Assembly (NCBI GenBank): GCA_964434865.1
Contig: CAYSWV010000001.1
Coordinates: forward strand, 153,888-217,887
Direction: 5' to 3'
Source of the DNA: CAYSWV01 sp964434865
GTDB taxonomy: Bacteria > Cyanobacteriota > Cyanobacteriia > Thermostichales > Thermostichaceae
DNA length: 64,000 nucleotides
Shown: in pieces, positions 52,931-61,834 of the stretch
Numbering within the stretch: position 1 is the stretch's first letter
Layout: the number at the start of each line of letters is the position of its first letter
The notes under the pieces: generated by a model
The model's input: the letters and a program-made list of their open reading frames with translations, nothing else
What the model was told of the DNA's origin: nothing
Database searches by the model: none
Position numbers and translations under genes: made by a program

Positions 52931-53704
52931 ATGCTCAGTGGTATCATTGCTATTTACCGCAAAGAACTGCGTGGGTACTTTACTTCTCCCGTTGCTTATG
53001 TGGTGGCTTTTATCTTTTGGTTGTTAGCCGGCTTTTTCTTCAGCAATATTATTGCGCAGGCTTTGTTGATCTCGCAGCAAGCGGACTCTTTTGGTCAAGA
53101 ATTTGATGCTCCAACGCTGGCGGCCCAAAACTTTTTGAGTTTACTTAGCACTTTACTGTTATTTTTGTTACCTATCCTTACCATGGGGATCTATGCCGAA
53201 GAACGGCGGCGAGGCACCATGGAATTACTGGCCACGTCACCTATTACTAACGTAGCTGTAGCTTTAGGCAAGTGGTTAGCTGTAGTGACGTTCTTAATCA
53301 CAATGCTCTTGCCTGTGATGGCCTATCAAGTGGTCACCTACACCTCTACGGAGCCTGCGACTAACTATAGTTTGCTGATGTTGGGCTATTTAGGTCTCGT
53401 TCTGTTGGCCGGTGCCGTGATCGCGTTTGGTTTATTTATTTCATCCTTGACTGATAATACGCTGGTAGCAGCTATCGGCACCTTTGGCTTGACATTGTTG
53501 TTGTGGGTGTTGGATGCGGCGGCAGGTCAAGATGCAGGGGTGGTTTCTAGTGTGCTACGACATCTGTCCTTGATCCAGCAATACCAGGGTTGGATCCAGG
53601 GCACCATTAGCATCAGCAGCATCGTATTGTTTATCAGCATGATTGTCTTGGGGCTTTATCTGACTGTTCAATCTGTAGAGGCCCTCCGCTGGCAACAGAA
53701 CTAG
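52931..53704 (+). CDS. ABC-2 type permease, GldF-like
   Basis: 257 residues with about six transmembrane helices. The start (YRKELRGYFTSPVAYVVAFIFWLLAGFFF) and the EERRRGTMELLATSPI block are typical of ABC-2 permeases of the GldF/NosY kind. ATG with a strong AGGAGG site that overlaps the preceding stop region; the gap to the ATPase gene is 8 bases, so the two are translationally linked. It forms the membrane channel of the exporter. Substrate unknown; in Bacteroidetes the related GldF takes part in gliding, which cannot be assumed here. Confidence 0.93.
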   Translation: MLSGIIAIYRKELRGYFTSPVAYVVAFIFWLLAGFFFSNIIAQALLISQQADSFGQEFDAPTLAAQNFLSLLSTLLLFLLPILTMGIYAEERRRGTMELLATSPITNVAVALGKWLAVVTFLITMLLPVMAYQVVTYTSTEPATNYSLLMLGYLGLVLLAGAVIAFGLFISSLTDNTLVAAIGTFGLTLLLWVLDAAAGQDAGVVSSVLRHLSLIQQYQGWIQGTISISSIVLFISMIVLGLYLTVQSVEALRWQQN

Positions 53705-53791
53705 GCTTTTAAGGTACTGACCTGGCTTTAGAGCTAGCTTGAGACTCTGTATACCATACACACTTATGATCAGGCTTCGGAGCATGTCACA

Positions 53792-55384
53792 ATGAAAAAC
53801 TTAGGTGTTTTGCAGGATTTAACAGGTCCCATTGGCTTAGCTGGCCTCCTGGTTGGGGTCGCCGTTGGATTTACGCTGGGATGGACTACCGTTCCCTTTG
53901 TAGTGCTTGGCCTTGGAGTCGCCCTAATAGCTATCTGGGTTGCCACCCATTGGCCGCTCCTAGCTCAATTAGTAGGGCTGCGATCGACCCAAACCAATCT
54001 CAACATCTTAGTCTCCATCATTGCGTTTACGGTGATCTTGAGTGTGCTTAATGTTTTTGCAACACGATTTGATCGCACCTTTGATCTCACAGAAGAAGGA
54101 TTGTTCTCACTGTCACCTCAGACGGTTCAGGTCGTGCAGAATTTAAACAGTCCCTTGAAGGTTTGGGTGGTTACTGAAGACAAAGGTGATGCCCCTACCC
54201 GCCAAGAGCTCGATCGCTATCAAAGACTGAATCCTGATCAGTTTTCTTATGAGTTTCTGAATCCCCGGAGCCAGTTCTCTAGATTTCAAGAGCTTAACGG
54301 AACCCGCAGTAATGTATTCATCTTACAGGCTGGTGAACGGACTCAAGAGGTTAACAAGCCAGCTCCACCTGAAATTGAAAGTACACTCACTCCAGCGATC
54401 TTGTCAGTCACCGGAACCCAATCCATCACGATCTACTTTACCGAGGGGCATGGTGAACTCTCGATTACACCTTCGCAACCAGGAACTCCTGGCTTATCCC
54501 TAGCTAATCGCGGTTTAGAGTCAGAAGGCTATACCATCTCTACCTTGAGGTTATTAGATACAGACACTATTCCTGATGATGCGGGTGCCATTATTGTCGC
54601 TGGACCTCAGACAGCTTTTCTACAGGGAGAAGTGGAAAGACTCAGTGACTATCTAGATGCGGGTGGCAAAGTCTTGTTGTTACTTAATCCCCAGATCGAA
54701 CATGGCTTGGATGAGCTATTAACTAACTGGAATGTAACCGCTAACAACGATGTCATTGTGGATCAAGTTGGCCAACAACTAGTTGGGGATCCGTTTATTG
54801 CCATTGGACTCGGCTATGGCAGTCACCCGATCACCGACGAACTCGCCAATCGACAAGTGTTTACGCTATTTCCGTTGGCTCGATCACTAGCTACTACTGA
54901 AACGGAAGGCACTACGATCTCACCTTTGGTATCAACCAACCCGCAAGGGACCTGGGGTGAGATCAATTTGAACCTAGACTCGCCATCTAACCTGGAATTT
55001 AACCCTGATGAAGATAATCCCGGCCCGCTCAATGTAGCCCTTGCTCTCAGTCGAACCTTGGAGGCCTCTGAGCCACCCAGCGAGGAAACCACAGCAGACG
55101 ACAGTGAAGCTGAGATTTCAGAGGCGCGCTTAGTCGTTTTCGGTAATGCTAACTTCGCAGCTGATGCCTTTTATGGCCAGCAGGGCAATAGTGATCTACT
55201 GCTTAACTCAATCAACTGGCTAACTGAGCAGTCTGAGCGTATTTCGATTCGACCCAAATCTCCTACCAATCGCCGGTTCCAGTTTGAAAATACAGGTGTT
55301 CGCTATGTCTTTTTAATTGCCTTTTTAGGGTTACCGGGTTTAGCCGCTGTTACAGGCATTTCTGTCTGGTGGCAACGACGGTAG
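53792..55384 (+). CDS. GldG-like ABC transporter auxiliary protein
   Basis: 530 residues. Three hydrophobic segments lie near the N-terminus (about 12-60 and 70-92), then DRTFDLTEEGLFSLSPQTVQVVQNL, the standard entry into the GldG/Gldg-like extracytoplasmic domain. The middle has IYFTEGHGE and a Rossmann-like region (AIIVAGPQTAF, LDAGGKVLLLLNP), and a final transmembrane helix is at about 500-525. It is the periplasmic-facing partner of the GldA/F-type exporter. It follows the permease by 87 bases on the same strand. Confidence 0.9.
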   Translation: MKNLGVLQDLTGPIGLAGLLVGVAVGFTLGWTTVPFVVLGLGVALIAIWVATHWPLLAQLVGLRSTQTNLNILVSIIAFTVILSVLNVFATRFDRTFDLTEEGLFSLSPQTVQVVQNLNSPLKVWVVTEDKGDAPTRQELDRYQRLNPDQFSYEFLNPRSQFSRFQELNGTRSNVFILQAGERTQEVNKPAPPEIESTLTPAILSVTGTQSITIYFTEGHGELSITPSQPGTPGLSLANRGLESEGYTISTLRLLDTDTIPDDAGAIIVAGPQTAFLQGEVERLSDYLDAGGKVLLLLNPQIEHGLDELLTNWNVTANNDVIVDQVGQQLVGDPFIAIGLGYGSHPITDELANRQVFTLFPLARSLATTETEGTTISPLVSTNPQGTWGEINLNLDSPSNLEFNPDEDNPGPLNVALALSRTLEASEPPSEETTADDSEAEISEARLVVFGNANFAADAFYGQQGNSDLLLNSINWLTEQSERISIRPKSPTNRRFQFENTGVRYVFLIAFLGLPGLAAVTGISVWWQRR

Positions 55385-55443
55385 GCCCATGTCGTGACGC
55401 TTCAACATGATCAACGATCTGTTTCACCCTGAATGAGGACAGT

Positions 55444-56991
55444 ATGGTTAAGCGCAGCACATTAATTTGGATAGTCACAGCTTTGGCTTTGGTTGCTGGG
55501 TTTGTTGTGTTTGATCAATTGCAAACCCGACGTGAGGAATCGGTTGCAGAGCGCAGTCGTTTGATGGCCTTTGAGGTTGATGCGGTCACGAAACTGCAAG
55601 TTGAGCAACCTCAGACTGAAGATGCTGATCTGATCGAAGTAGAACGAGATCCTGAGGCGACCTGGAGAATTACTCAGCCAGTAGACACTACAGCTGAGAT
55701 CTTTACGGTTGATAATTTACTTTTGACTGCCTCTGAACTTAGACCCTCTGTTGATCTGGAACTTGATGATCCAGCTGATTTAGCTCAGTATGGTCTCGAC
55801 CCGGCTGAAGCCACCTTAACGATAACCTTGGAAGGGGATGAAACTCGAATGTTAAAGCTCGGTGTCCCCGATTTTGACAACACAGGTGTTTATGTTCAGG
55901 CTGAAGATGGCCGCATTGTAACCATTCCGGCAGCCCAAAAAGATACACTGGTCCCCACGCTATTTCAGATCCGAGATAAGAACCTCTTAGAATTGCCTCG
56001 CGTGAATATTGAATCTATTTTGATTGAACATGAAGAGGAAGCCGTTAAGGTTTCAGCTCAAGAGACGAATTGGATCATTACGGAACCTCAAACCATCCCC
56101 ACTGATGCTGCAGAAATCAATCAGTTGCTCAATCCCCTCCTGAGTCTACAGGCTATTGAAGTTGCAGAAGAGAATAAAGAGGACGCTGATCTGAGTGAGT
56201 ATGAACTCAACGAACCAACTACACGTCTTACCATCAACTTGACCGACGACGACGCTGACCCTGTGACCTTAGAAATTGGCAGACTGAATAACGGTAATAA
56301 TGGGTACTACACGATTAATTCTACATCTCCATTAGTGGCGACTATTTCAGCAACTCTGGTTAATGATTTACCGGTTTCGGTCAATACCCTCAGAAGCAAG
56401 GACATTGTGCCTAGTTTTGAGATCGAATCGATTGATCAAGTAGAGATTGAAGCTGCAGATACCACCCTCAGTCGCAGTATGACACCTATTCAACCGGATC
56501 CTGACTCAACAGAGAACGAAGACAGTCCCCTACCGGCTAATACAATTCGATGGAATGTCTCTGATCAACCTGATCGACAAATTGTGTTAGATAGTTTCTT
56601 CACCGCGATTCGGGCTTTCAAGGCTACTGACTTTACCACAGAACCTGTAGCGGCTTTGGACACACCTGACTTTACGATTCGGCTCTCGCAAGCTACTGAT
56701 CCAGAGACCCCGATTGTGTTGGACTTTGCCCAAGATCCTAGTCAAGTTTATGTACGGACTAGCTATCAACCTGATATTCTGATTTTTGACGCCGACGCGC
56801 TGAGTGATCTGGAGACAGTGATTGCTTCTTTGAAACCGCTAACCTTGCCTCAGACTGACTCTAGTGAATCTGACTCGACTGATGAGGTGAGTGACAGATC
56901 TAATGAATTAGAGACTAGCCCAGACTCAGACGCTACGGTAGACTCAGACACTACGGTAGACTCAGATGCTACGGTAGAAGGTCTAGAATGA
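55444..56991 (+). CDS. DUF4340 domain protein
   Basis: 515 residues. One N-terminal transmembrane helix (about 6-24) anchors a periplasmic beta-rich domain with repeated DUF4340 units (WRITQPVDTTAEIFTVDNLL, YGLDPAEATLTITL, then WIITEPQTIPTDAAEINQLL, YELNEPTTRLTINL). DUF4340 proteins usually accompany GldF/G-like exporters, as here. The acidic C-terminal tail includes three copies of a DSD[AT]TV hexapeptide encoded by an 18-bp tandem repeat. ATG with a GAGGA site. Its stop overlaps the start of the DUF3531 gene by four bases (ATGA). Confidence 0.9.
   Translation: MVKRSTLIWIVTALALVAGFVVFDQLQTRREESVAERSRLMAFEVDAVTKLQVEQPQTEDADLIEVERDPEATWRITQPVDTTAEIFTVDNLLLTASELRPSVDLELDDPADLAQYGLDPAEATLTITLEGDETRMLKLGVPDFDNTGVYVQAEDGRIVTIPAAQKDTLVPTLFQIRDKNLLELPRVNIESILIEHEEEAVKVSAQETNWIITEPQTIPTDAAEINQLLNPLLSLQAIEVAEENKEDADLSEYELNEPTTRLTINLTDDDADPVTLEIGRLNNGNNGYYTINSTSPLVATISATLVNDLPVSVNTLRSKDIVPSFEIESIDQVEIEAADTTLSRSMTPIQPDPDSTENEDSPLPANTIRWNVSDQPDRQIVLDSFFTAIRAFKATDFTTEPVAALDTPDFTIRLSQATDPETPIVLDFAQDPSQVYVRTSYQPDILIFDADALSDLETVIASLKPLTLPQTDSSESDSTDEVSDRSNELETSPDSDATVDSDTTVDSDATVEGLE
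56923..56976. repeat. In-frame 18-bp tandem repeat, three copies
   Basis: Units GACTCAGACGCTACGGTA at 56923-56940, 56941-56958 and 56959-56976 differ at two or three positions and add DSDATV-like hexapeptides to the DUF4340 protein tail. The length keeps the frame. Confidence 0.9.
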
Positions 56992-57473
56992 ACATCGAAT
57001 TTCGTGAGTGTGACTGGTTTAGTCTGTGGATCTGGTTTGAGTTTAACCATCCTCCTATTGATGAAGAGCAGCAGTATCTTCAACAAGTCCTGGAGTCTTG
57101 GTATACGCTAGGTATGCTGGGCGGGTTTAATGCTAGTGCTTTAGTAGCTCAGGATGCGGGAGTGGATGTAAGCTACCTAGACTACGAACCTGAAGCTGAG
57201 CCATTGCCCTCACTAATCCATAATATGGGGACATTAGAATACCAAGAGGAGTGGGGCCGTTGCTGGTTCGATCTAGGAACCGCTGATGCTATAGCCTTAG
57301 ATATTTTATTAAATGCTCTCCAAACCCTTAGTGTTGAATATGTCAATCTGAAACGTGTGGTTGTAGGGGGGCAAAATGAAACGTGGCCTGTACCGGATTT
57401 AAAAGAGCGGCAAGACGATAGTTTAAATGGCTACTACTCTGATAATCACGAGGATGGTAGTTTAGATGAGTAG
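56988..57473 (+). CDS. DUF3531 family protein
   Basis: 161 residues of a family found in cyanobacteria and plastids. Recognisable blocks are MNIEFRECDWFSLWIWFEF, ESWYTLGMLGGFNA, IHNMGTLEYQEEWGRCWFDLGTADAIALDILLNAL and VVVGGQNETWPVP. No signal peptide or membrane helix; probably cytoplasmic. Function unknown. Its ATG overlaps the DUF4340 stop codon by four bases, so it is likely translated with the ABC cluster even though the family is usually treated as independent. Confidence 0.9.
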   Translation: MNIEFRECDWFSLWIWFEFNHPPIDEEQQYLQQVLESWYTLGMLGGFNASALVAQDAGVDVSYLDYEPEAEPLPSLIHNMGTLEYQEEWGRCWFDLGTADAIALDILLNALQTLSVEYVNLKRVVVGGQNETWPVPDLKERQDDSLNGYYSDNHEDGSLDE

Positions 57474-57492
57474 CTCTGGCTGAATTAACCTT

Positions 57493-57534
57493 TCTTTTGA
57501 AGTGAACCTTTTGAAGTAAATCTTTTGAAGTAAA
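57493..57534. repeat. Tandem 14-bp repeat, three copies
   Basis: Units of the form TCTTTTGAAGTAAA occur at 57493-57506 (one change), 57507-57520 (one change) and 57521-57534, in the spacer between the convergent DUF3531 and thioredoxin genes. Confidence 0.88.
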
Positions 57535-57562
57535 TGAGCCGCAGCTAGAGCCAAGATCGATA

Positions 57563-58096
57563 TTAGCCATGACTCCTGGGATCGGGTTGATCTCTCACTG
57601 GCAGATCAGAGGGAATATCTGAGACTTGACCGTCTGCTTGCTCAACTAGTAACTCACCTGCTGCTAAAGCTACCAGATTACGCTTCATAATGGCTTCAGG
57701 TTGATCACCAATAGCATAGGCCAAAGGGGTCCCACCTTGATCTAAAAAGACAAAGTGAGGAATGCCACTGACTTGAAATTGACCCAATTCAGGTAACCAT
57801 TTCGGATTGTCAACATTCAACATTACAAAATTGATGGCATCGCTGTATTCAGTTTCGAGGGTCGCCATCATCGGAGCCATGGCCTGACAAGTTGTACACC
57901 AATCGGCATAAAACTCCATGAGTGTAGGCCTACCATTGGTCCGGGCCTCTTCTAAAGCTACTGATTGAGCTGCTAGTGCTTCGAGACTGACCGAGCGAGT
58001 CCGTATGGTATTACCAATAAACAAACCGACACTCAGGATCACCACAGCTACTGCGATCAGAAGATTACGAAGCCGTTGAGATGTTGTTGTTGCCAT
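57563..58096 (-). CDS. Membrane-anchored thioredoxin-like protein (TxlA/HCF164 type)
   Basis: 177 residues. One N-terminal transmembrane helix (about 11-30) anchors a thioredoxin domain with active site C67 and C70 (WCTTCQ) and the cis-proline loop SGIPH (P113). The FYADWCTTCQAMAP sequence matches cyanobacterial TxlA and plant HCF164, which pass reducing power across the thylakoid membrane for cytochrome assembly. The Asp/Pro-rich C-terminus is variable. ATG start. Convergent with the DUF3531 gene, divergent spacing of 92 bases from the next membrane protein gene. Confidence 0.92.
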   Translation of the reverse strand: MATTTSQRLRNLLIAVAVVILSVGLFIGNTIRTRSVSLEALAAQSVALEEARTNGRPTLMEFYADWCTTCQAMAPMMATLETEYSDAINFVMLNVDNPKWLPELGQFQVSGIPHFVFLDQGGTPLAYAIGDQPEAIMKRNLVALAAGELLVEQADGQVSDIPSDLPVRDQPDPRSHG

Positions 58097-58188
58097 AGTG
58101 ATTGATTACAACCTGATTACAACTGTAACGAAATCTATACTTCACGATACGCTAAGTGTCCCCTATCCAGCAACTCTGACAGGCATGT

Positions 58189-58860
58189 CTACAGTTCAGT
58201 GGGTGATTGCAAGGTAGGTCGAGTGGCTAAATAGGCCAGGGGGCCCAGCAGGGGCAGACCATTGATTAATCCCTGAGGACAAACGCCGGGTTCTCGTCCG
58301 ATCTGATCTTGGCTGACCAGATACGGTAACAGCGCCACCAATAGCAAAAAATCTAAAGTCATCACATGAATAAAGCGAGAGGTTTGCCACTGGGTCCAGA
58401 AGTCTAGCCAATCCCCTTGCCCGATTCCAAATCCTAGCAGGCCCAGCGACCCCAGCATTAATAAGCGCCCTGTCCAGGCCGAATTCCACAGAGCCAGAGT
58501 CCAAGGTAGCTGAGATTTGAAGGTTTCTGCCCCGGTAAGGGGACGCCGTAACCCTAGGTAGGGCAATAGAGCAAATGCCCCCACTGCCATCATAAGTGTG
58601 GCCAAGGGCCAGGCTGGGATCGATAGCCCTAGTTGCTTCTGGCGATTCCCATCTATGAATAGCAAACACCAATAGATCAAAGGCAAGACTCCCATCAAAT
58701 TAAATTCAGCAATAATGAGAGGGTTGATGCCTTGAAGATCGCCGGTGACTAATCGACGAATGAGTTCAAAGGTAGCCTCAGGATCATCCGGTGGAGCCAG
58801 AACTATGGCATAAAGTACAAAGCCCAGCCATAATAAGCCAAATCCTAGACGCAAATTCAT
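58189..58860 (-). CDS. Multi-pass membrane protein of cyanobacterial type
   Basis: 223 residues with about five to six hydrophobic segments (near 3-22, 47-67, 82-102, 120-145 and 160-180). A conserved-looking PPDDPEATFELIRRLVTGD motif lies after the first helix, followed by NPLIIAEFNLMGVLPLIYW. I associate this with uncharacterised membrane proteins shared by cyanobacteria and plastids, but cannot name the family with confidence. ATG start at 58860. Same strand as the thioredoxin gene, 92 bases upstream of it. Function unknown. Confidence 0.75.
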   Translation of the reverse strand: MNLRLGFGLLWLGFVLYAIVLAPPDDPEATFELIRRLVTGDLQGINPLIIAEFNLMGVLPLIYWCLLFIDGNRQKQLGLSIPAWPLATLMMAVGAFALLPYLGLRRPLTGAETFKSQLPWTLALWNSAWTGRLLMLGSLGLLGFGIGQGDWLDFWTQWQTSRFIHVMTLDFLLLVALLPYLVSQDQIGREPGVCPQGLINGLPLLGPLAYLATRPTLQSPTEL

Positions 58861-58963
58861 AAGTGCTCAAGTCGTTCAAAATGATCTGCTACTACTCTAG
58901 TAGAGTCAATCACGACGTGCAAGCTGCCTACAATCTCAAGTAACAACTTTCAAATTGATCGTT

Positions 58964-59150
58964 TCTAACTTAATGGATCTAACTTAATGGATCTNNNNNN
59001 NNNNNNNNNNNNNNNNNNNNNNNNNNNNNNNNNNNNNNNNNNNNNNNNNNNNNNNNNNNNNNNNNNNNNNNNNNNNNNNNNNNNNNNNNNNNNNTCTAAC
59101 TTAATGGATCTAACTTAATGGATCTGACCTAGTGGATCTAACTTGGCTCA
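58964..59150. repeat. 14-bp tandem repeat array containing the assembly gap
   Basis: The unit TCTAACTTAATGGA occurs twice in perfect form immediately left of the N run (58964-58977, 58978-58991, plus TCT) and twice immediately right (59095-59108, 59109-59122), followed by two degenerate copies (to about 59150). The true array is therefore longer than shown and was collapsed by the assembler. Confidence 0.92.
58995..59094. other. Assembly gap of 100 N
   Basis: Exactly 100 undetermined bases, the usual placeholder for a gap of unknown length. Both edges end in the same 14-bp repeat. Confidence 0.98.
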
Positions 59151-59296
59151 TTTAAAACTCTAGGCTTACAAACCTCCAGTTTTTCAATCAGGAACAGGGT
59201 TTGGCTGACAGGTGACAAATCTCACTGCACCGCGTAAGCTGCTAGACGGGTATAGTGACGATACGCCCCGGCTTGATTCACCCAGACGGAGGATCT

Positions 59297-60691
59297 ATGA
59301 CCAAAGAAGATGTAACTCTAGAATCTCCATCTGAATCTCGGCAAGAAGTCTGGCAACTGGTCCGATCTCAGTTAGAAGCGTTACTAGAAACAAATAATTT
59401 AGAGGGAGCTAAAACACTACTGATCCCTGTCCAACCCCCTGATATTGCTGAAGCCATTGGGGGATTACCTGAGATCATGCAGGTGATTGCCTTTCGACTG
59501 CTGTCCAAAGATGAAGCGATCCAAGTGTATGAACATATGGAGTCATCGGTTCAGCAATCGCTCATCGAAGAATTCAAACAACAAGAAGTCTTAGATATCG
59601 TTGATAGGATGTCGCCAGATGATCGAGTCCGCCTATTTGATGAATTACCCGCTATGGTGGTGCATCGACTCCTGGGTCAGTTAAGTCCTCAAGAGCGTCA
59701 AGCCACAGCCTTACTGCTAGGTTACAAGCCCAACACGGCGGGTCGGATCATGACCCCTGAATATCTAGCTTTGAAAGAAACCTGGAAAGTAAGTCAAACC
59801 TTTGATCGGATTCGTCAATTTGCCAAAGTCAGCGAAACGGTTTACTACCTCTATGTCATTGATCCTTCGCGCCGGTTAACTGGCATTTTGTCACTGCGAG
59901 ATCTGGTGATTGCTACCCCTGAGCAGGTGGTGGGTGACATTATGACCCGGGATGTGGTTTCTGTCCCTACCAGTATGGATCAAGAAGAAGTGGCCCATAT
60001 TATTCAACGGTATGACTTTTTGGCTGTGCCCGTGGTTGATAACGAAAGTCGGCTAGTTGGCATTATCACCGTCGATGATGTGATCGATATTTTGCAAGAA
60101 GAGGCCACCAAAGATATCTATGCCTTAGGTGCTGTAGAATCCAGTGGAGATAGCTACTTTCAAAGTAATCTGCTGAGTGTAGCCCGGAAGCGAGTCGTTT
60201 GGCTCCTGGTTTTATTATTTGCCAACACGATCACCAGCACCATTATTTCAACTCAAGAAGATGTGCTGGCTTCTTTTGTGGGTCTGGCATCCTTTATGAC
60301 ATTGTTGGTGGGGACGGGGGGCAATGTGGGGGCTCAGTCTTCAACAGTGGTGATCCGAGGCTTGAGTAATAATGAAATTCAATCCATTGGATCCAAACGT
60401 GTCATCTTCCGAGAAGCCGTGGCTGGTTTGCTCTTGGGCGTGATGTTGTGTGTCATTACTGTAGGATGGGCCTTTATTTTAAAGCGAGACTTTTCTTTGG
60501 CTGTTGTAGTGGGCATCAGCCTGTTATTGATCTCAGAAATTGCGTCAATTGCAGGAGCTGCTTTGCCCATGTTTTTTAAGTTTTTAAAGCTAGATCCAGC
60601 GCTAATGTCATCACCATTTATCACGACAGCCGTGGATATTTTAGGTGTTTTGATCTATTTTCAGATGGCCCGACTCTTTTTGAAGTTGTAA
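59297..60691 (+). CDS. mgtE: Magnesium transporter MgtE
   Basis: 464 residues from the ATG at 59297, which has a strong GGAGG 4 bases upstream; an earlier in-frame start at 59255 is less likely. Layout: MgtE N-domain (about 30-130, DIAEAIGGLPE, MSPDDRVRLFDELP), two CBS domains (about 140-265, VGDIMTRDVVSVP, VVDNESRLVGIITVDDVID), and a five-helix membrane domain with the conserved pore segment TLLVGTGGNVGAQSSTVVIRGL. The N and CBS domains sense cytoplasmic Mg2+ and gate the channel. Its stop abuts that of the convergent glycosyltransferase gene. Confidence 0.96.
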   Translation: MTKEDVTLESPSESRQEVWQLVRSQLEALLETNNLEGAKTLLIPVQPPDIAEAIGGLPEIMQVIAFRLLSKDEAIQVYEHMESSVQQSLIEEFKQQEVLDIVDRMSPDDRVRLFDELPAMVVHRLLGQLSPQERQATALLLGYKPNTAGRIMTPEYLALKETWKVSQTFDRIRQFAKVSETVYYLYVIDPSRRLTGILSLRDLVIATPEQVVGDIMTRDVVSVPTSMDQEEVAHIIQRYDFLAVPVVDNESRLVGIITVDDVIDILQEEATKDIYALGAVESSGDSYFQSNLLSVARKRVVWLLVLLFANTITSTIISTQEDVLASFVGLASFMTLLVGTGGNVGAQSSTVVIRGLSNNEIQSIGSKRVIFREAVAGLLLGVMLCVITVGWAFILKRDFSLAVVVGISLLLISEIASIAGAALPMFFKFLKLDPALMSSPFITTAVDILGVLIYFQMARLFLKL

Positions 60692-61831
60692 TTAGAAGGG
60701 GGGACGACTTACAACGGCATCCTGGGCTGCTTGAGCAAACGCGGTCATTACATGAGTCTGGATCCGATGGTGCAGGTAATCAGCTGCTGCATCAACCCCA
60801 TTAGAAAACAAAAGCGGGTATCGAGTGGGGATCCGAGATGAGCCTGCCCAAATAGCCGCTTGTAGAATGTGTGTTACTTGAGCCAAGACATCAACAGGAT
60901 CTTCAGCAATGTAAATGGGATAACCTGCCTGTTGCAGTCGCAGTACTCGCTCTTTTTGATCATCATACACTCGCTTCCAAGGCAGGGTTACCAAGGGTTT
61001 CATCAATGCAGCGGCTTCATAAGCACTGTTGTAGCCGCCACTAGACACAATAATATCGGCGGCTAAAAAGAGATCTATAGCCGGCCAGTAGCTAAGCCAA
61101 AGTTCTGGAGAACATTGCGGGGGCAGGGTAGCCGACACACATCTGACTTGGCACCAGGGTAAATGGGTCTGTAGCAATTGAGTGATATAACCGTAGGCTG
61201 CTAGTTCTTGAGGTTGGCCTGAAGCACACACGAGCACTACTGGATCCCTTTCATTGACCTGCAAAAGCCGGATAGATTGGACCCGATCAGGTAAGGTTTG
61301 AGGTGATCGAATGAGCCAGGGTGATGAGGTTTGTTGAAAGTGGTCTTGCCAGGGTTGCGCTTCAGCTTTGCCTGCAACGATCACAGCATCATAGTATTCA
61401 CAAAAAGGCTGAACTTGGTACTGTTCAACATAAATAGGGGGTAAATATCGTAAAACAAGAGCTTTAAACCAGTAATTCAAGTGCGGTAGGATCACTTCCA
61501 GCTCTCCCCATTTTCCTCTAGGTAGAGCATCTACAATGAGCAAGCCATCCCCCCGAGATAGTTGAGACCAGATCACTTGAGCAGCGTCACGCTTTGACTT
61601 GATCTCGATCCACTGAATATGGACGGATGATCTTGTGAAGTTGAGATCTGATTGCGGCTTCAATTCGACGGGATGATTTGACTCACCAGGATTGAAAATA
61701 TCGATAAGCGTACCGTAGGGACTATCCGTTAGAATGGTAAATGAATAATGCGTTTTGAATGCTTGGATGAGTGCGAGCGATCGTTGAACATGTCCCCAAC
61801 CGCCCCCCAAGGCATAGATCAAAACATGCAT
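60692..61831 (-). CDS. MurG-like glycosyltransferase
   Basis: 379 residues with GT-B features. The N-terminus MHVLIYALGGGWGHVQRSLAL contains the Gly-rich GGGWGH loop of MurG/GT28-like proteins, and the C-terminal donor-binding segment reads IIVSSGGYNSAYEAAALMKPLVTLPWK. It differs from true MurG in length and other motifs, so the acceptor is not lipid II in any obvious way. ATG at 61831, only 3 bases after the stop of a small upstream gene, indicating co-translation. The stop codon abuts that of mgtE. Confidence 0.85.
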   Translation of the reverse strand: MHVLIYALGGGWGHVQRSLALIQAFKTHYSFTILTDSPYGTLIDIFNPGESNHPVELKPQSDLNFTRSSVHIQWIEIKSKRDAAQVIWSQLSRGDGLLIVDALPRGKWGELEVILPHLNYWFKALVLRYLPPIYVEQYQVQPFCEYYDAVIVAGKAEAQPWQDHFQQTSSPWLIRSPQTLPDRVQSIRLLQVNERDPVVLVCASGQPQELAAYGYITQLLQTHLPWCQVRCVSATLPPQCSPELWLSYWPAIDLFLAADIIVSSGGYNSAYEAAALMKPLVTLPWKRVYDDQKERVLRLQQAGYPIYIAEDPVDVLAQVTHILQAAIWAGSSRIPTRYPLLFSNGVDAAADYLHHRIQTHVMTAFAQAAQDAVVSRPPF

Positions 61832-61834
61832 TAA

